This document shows, piece after piece, positions 59,048-64,000 of a stretch of 64,000 nucleotides of DNA. This stretch comes from Streptomyces sp. NBC_00358 (GTDB lineage Bacteria > Actinomycetota > Actinomycetes > Streptomycetales > Streptomycetaceae): NCBI RefSeq assembly GCF_036099295.1, contig NZ_CP107976.1, positions 4,898,001 to 4,962,000 on the forward strand, in the 5' to 3' direction. The notes under the pieces are model-generated. The model ran no database searches. It worked only from the letters and a program-made list of their open reading frames with translations, and had not been told where the DNA came from. Position numbers and translations under genes: made by a program. How positions within the stretch are numbered: position 1 is the stretch's first letter; every line of letters starts with the position of its first letter.

Positions 59048-59744
59048 CCGCTCGTATTGGAGTCGTCACCTTTCCCGGCAGCCTCGACGACCGCGACACG
59101 CAGCGCGCGATCCGGCTGGCGGGTGCCGAACCCGTAGCCCTCTGGCACAAGGACAAGGACCTCAAGCAGGTCGACGCCGTGGTGCTGCCCGGCGGTTTCT
59201 CGTACGGCGACTATCTCCGGGCCGGCGCCATCTCGCGCTTCTCTCCGGTGATGGAGACCGTCATCGAGCAGGCGAAGTCCGGAATGCCGGTTCTCGGTAT
59301 CTGCAACGGCTTCCAGGTCCTCACCGAGGCGCACCTTCTCCCCGGCGCGATGCTCGGCAACAACCACCTCCACTTCATCTGCCGCGACCAGAAGCTGCGG
59401 GTGGAGAACGCGGACACCGCCTGGACCGCCGACTACACGGCCGGCCAGGAGATCAACATCCCGCTGAAGAACATGGACGGGCGGTACGTCGCCGACGAGC
59501 ACACGCTCGACATGCTGGAGGCCGAGGGCCGGGTCGCGTTCCGTTACGTGGTCCGTGGCGAAGCCGCCGATGGATGCGGCAACCCGAACGGATCGCTGCG
59601 CGACATCGCCGGCATCACGAACGCGGCGGGCAACGTCGTCGGTCTGATGCCGCACCCGGAGCACGCCGTCGAGCCCCTCGTCGGCTCCGGCCGCACCGAC
59701 GGCCTCCCCTTCTTCACCTCGATCCTCAAGAAGCTGGTCAACGC

Positions 59745-59748
<4 letters not shown>
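59044..59748 (+). CDS. purQ: Phosphoribosylformylglycinamidine synthase subunit PurQ
   Basis: A 234-residue class I glutamine amidotransferase. The nucleophile is Cys87 in LGICNGFQ; the His-Glu pair is in PHPEHAVE near the C-terminus. It releases ammonia from glutamine for PurL. GTG 59044 overlaps purS, and its stop overlaps purL by ATGA, so the three genes are coupled. Confidence 0.97.
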
Positions 59749-62018
<2,270 letters not shown>

Positions 62019-62064
62019 TCGTTTCAGCCCCTACCGGCTTGTACGGCTCTACGACTCGTACGGC

Positions 62065-62102
62065 GAAGCCCCCGCCCGGATGTGGATCCGGACGGGGGCT
62101 TC
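62065..62102 (+). terminator. Terminator after purL
   Basis: GAAGCCCCCG/CGGGGGCTTC with inner CCGGA/TCCGG and loop TGTGGA, 46 bp after the purL stop; no long T tract. Confidence 0.85.
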
Positions 62103-62107
62103 TCGGT

Positions 62108-62232
62108 TCATCGGACGTAGCTTTTGAGGATCTCCGTGTCGATTTCGATGCCGATCGGGTCGGGGAGGAACACCTTCTCGCCGAACTACGTGACGGTCTC
62201 GAGGCACAGGCCAGTGTTGTCCGCGTCCGGCG
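62108..62232 (-). pseudogene. Remnant of a small protein gene (possibly VOC-like)
   Basis: One minus-strand frame reads DADNTGLCLETVT, a stop, then FGEKVFLPDPIGIEIDTEIL and a normal-looking end KSYVR. The FLPDP-GIEIDTE pattern resembles glyoxalase/VOC C-termini. An in-frame stop and the lack of an upstream half suggest a decayed gene. The rest of the gap to 62493 shows nothing clear. Confidence 0.35.
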
Positions 62233-62480
62233 GTGTCGGGTGGCTTCCGCCGCCGTTCACGCTCACGGGTGACCGCCCCCGCCCACCGGGTTCGTGCAGG
62301 ACTCGGTCCAGCCCGGACCGGTGCTCTGGTCCACGACGCGCAGAGGGACGAGCACGGGTGCCGGCTCGTGGCACGTCCCCGCCCGCAGGCGGCCGCTGCC
62401 AGGTGTCCCACTTCGGCGCGAAGCGTCACGCTCCGGTGCCCGGCCCGCCCCGGCGCCTGAACGGCCATGCCGTCAAGGCA

Positions 62481-62496
62481 TAGGCTCCCGGCCATG
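62481..62496 (+). promoter_or_regulatory. Leaderless promoter of the mycothiol-dependent enzyme
   Basis: TAGGCT at 62481-62486, 7 bp before the ATG, and no ribosome site: the same layout as purD. Confidence 0.5.
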
Positions 62497-63291
62497 CCCC
62501 CGGTCAAGAAGCGCGCCCGCACCTACGACCCCGCCAAGATCCGCGCCGCGGTCCTCGCGCAGTTCGGGAACGTACGGGACGGGGTGCACGCCCTGAACGA
62601 GGAGCAGTTGGCGCGGCCCGCCCAGCTCGGGGACTGGACCGTGCGGGAGCTGGCCGCGCACCTCGCCATGGCCGTCGAGTCCGTGAGCCGCAACCTCGGC
62701 CGGCCGGAGCCCGCGGCCAGGGAACTCGCGCTGCTCGACTGGCCGTTCGCCACCGCCGCGCGGGCCGGGGACATCGACGCCGACAGCCGCGAACTCGCGG
62801 AGCGGAACCCGGACCTCGACGCGCTGTACGCCCGCACCGAGCAGCGGATCACCGAGCACCTGGCCACGGCCCCGGACGGCCGGCTCCTCGCCACCCGGAC
62901 CGGCGCCATGACGCTGGCCGACCACCTCGTCACCCGGACCGTCGAACTCGTCGTCCACACCGACGACCTGAACCGCGCGGTGCCGGGCCTCGACATCCCG
63001 TACGACCGGCAGGCCCTCGCCGCCTGCACCCGCTTGCTCGCCGACGCGATCGCCGTGAAGGCGCCCGGCGCGTCCACGGAGGTGCGGATCCCGCCGTACG
63101 CCGTCGTGCAGTGCGTGGAGGGGCCCCGGCACACCCGAGGCACTCCCCCGAACGTGGTGGAGACGGACCCGCTGACCTGGATCCGGCTCGCGACGGGTCG
63201 TACGGACTGGAAGGCGGCCCTGGACGACGCGAAGGTGAGCGCCAGTGGCGAGCGCGCCGACCTCGGCGACCTGCTGCCCCTGATGGGCTGA
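62494..63291 (+). CDS. Maleylpyruvate isomerase-family mycothiol-dependent enzyme
   Basis: A 265-residue DinB-like helical protein: VRELAAHLAMAVESVSRNL and LADHLVTRTVELVVHTDDLNRAV contain metal-site His residues (one in AAHLA, one in VVHTDDL) of the mycothiol-dependent family. C-terminal SCP2-like part with DPLTWIRLATGR. Mycothiol is the actinobacterial thiol, so this agrees with the host. The substrate is unknown. ATG 62494; leaderless. Confidence 0.85.
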   Translation: MPPVKKRARTYDPAKIRAAVLAQFGNVRDGVHALNEEQLARPAQLGDWTVRELAAHLAMAVESVSRNLGRPEPAARELALLDWPFATAARAGDIDADSRELAERNPDLDALYARTEQRITEHLATAPDGRLLATRTGAMTLADHLVTRTVELVVHTDDLNRAVPGLDIPYDRQALAACTRLLADAIAVKAPGASTEVRIPPYAVVQCVEGPRHTRGTPPNVVETDPLTWIRLATGRTDWKAALDDAKVSASGERADLGDLLPLMG

Positions 63292-63441
63292 ACCCATCCG
63301 GCCCCGCTCCGCCCAGGCCGATCCGCCCGGCTCGAATCCGCACTCGCGTACGGGCCCGCGGCCGGTCACCTGCCCCGGCCTCCGGGAGGGGATCCCGGCC
63401 TCCGCGGGGAACCGGTCCCCCACCCCTCCCGTCCCATCCGC

Positions 63442-64000
63442 ATGGACAAGCAGCGAATGACCCTCGGTGTCCTGGTTCTGCTTCCGCTCGCCGCCGCGTG
63501 CGGCACGCAGACGGCGGGGGGCGGTTCCGACGGGGTCGAACCGGCGACCGTGACCGGTGTCCACTGGACGGTCGACAGCCTCACCGTGGACGGGAAGACC
63601 GCGGGGGCGCCCTCCACCGCGTATCTGAGGATCGGGGACGACGGTCGTGTCAGCGGCAACCTCGGCTGCAACGGCTTCGGAGCGAAGGCGACGGTCAAGG
63701 GCGACCGGGTCGAGTTCGGCGGGATCCGGACGACCGAGATGGCCTGCGCGAAAGGTCCGACGAGCTTCGAGCGGAGCCTGGGACGCACGTTCGCGGACAA
63801 GGGCGCCCTCACGGCGAAGGCCGACGGCGACCGGCTGACGCTCACCGCCGACGGCGGGGACCGGATCGGCCTCACGAAGGAGAAGGACGCACCCCTGCGG
63901 GGGACCAGGTGGACGGTCACGGCACTGGGTGACACGAACGTCTCCCAGCCGCTGCCGAAGGGCGCGAACGCGTACTTCGTGCTCCGCCCGGACGGCACTT
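63442..64000 (+). CDS. META-domain lipoprotein (partial)
   Basis: The gene runs off the right edge after 186 codons. A short signal peptide ends in lipobox LAAAC (Cys20), so the protein is a lipoprotein. The first META/HslJ-like domain has VHWTVDSLTVDG, SGNLGCNGFGA and TEMACAKG with its paired cysteines; a second begins with RGTRWTVTALGD at the end. META domains are linked to heat-shock and motility proteins but have no defined activity. The weak ribosome site leaves the start uncertain. Confidence 0.8.
   Translation, partial: MDKQRMTLGVLVLLPLAAACGTQTAGGGSDGVEPATVTGVHWTVDSLTVDGKTAGAPSTAYLRIGDDGRVSGNLGCNGFGAKATVKGDRVEFGGIRTTEMACAKGPTSFERSLGRTFADKGALTAKADGDRLTLTADGGDRIGLTKEKDAPLRGTRWTVTALGDTNVSQPLPKGANAYFVLRPDGT

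Overview
The window is a chromosomal segment from a Streptomyces or very close relative. The grounds are very high GC, many GTG starts, leaderless promoters, a Streptomyces subtilisin inhibitor (SSI) gene, SigB/F/G-type sigma factors beside tadA and upp, an Lsr2 paralogue, mycothiol- and F420-dependent enzymes, and the ffs-dnaX order. From memory the order matches the S. coelicolor core around SCO4034 (sigN), SCO4035 (sigF) and SCO4076-4079 (lsrL, purSQL). I see no phage, plasmid or biosynthetic cluster. The only mobile-looking item is a 192-bp MITE-like element.

1-14 kb: the end of a SigE-family sigma factor, an acyl-CoA ligase behind a palindromic operator, a very large PAS protein that looks like a degenerate hybrid kinase, an SSI-family inhibitor, tRNA-Ser(GCU), tRNA-Arg(ACG), and single genes (YcxB-like, GNAT, DUF4760, a secreted protein, DUF2797, a monooxygenase-like protein, an amidohydrolase).

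14-28 kb: a four-gene operon in which an OmpR-type two-component system is translationally coupled to a GT2-GtrA protein and a GT39 membrane glycosyltransferase. Then TetR, an F420/PPOX protein, the MITE-like element and a GAF-ANTAR protein. A marR-efflux pump-yceI group follows, in which the pump and the YceI protein both carry the same kind of carboxypeptidase-regulatory-like domain.

28-44 kb: a lipoprotein, SigN and SigF homologues, a Dabb protein, tRNA-Ser(CGA), tadA and its partner gene, upp, a LytR_C protein, a ParB-like small protein, a HerA-like ATPase and an HhH glycosylase. An iron-box-controlled penicillin-acylase/acetyltransferase pair (desG/desH type) and a CopC-CopD protein follow.

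44-64 kb: tRNA-Ser(GGA), SRP RNA, dnaX, and purine genes purD, purC and purSQL. Between these lie an M48-like protein without its HExxH motif, a DMFase-like protein, a DesKR-type two-component/ABC operon, two identical tRNA-Gly(GCC) genes, a tRNA-Gly(UCC) with abnormal D and T loops, and lsrL. The right end holds a mycothiol-dependent enzyme and a partial META-domain lipoprotein.

Most promising for follow-up are the unusual tRNA-Gly(UCC), the efflux/YceI group sharing one accessory domain, the pseudokinase-like PAS protein, the inactive-looking M48 protein and the iron-controlled desGH pair.
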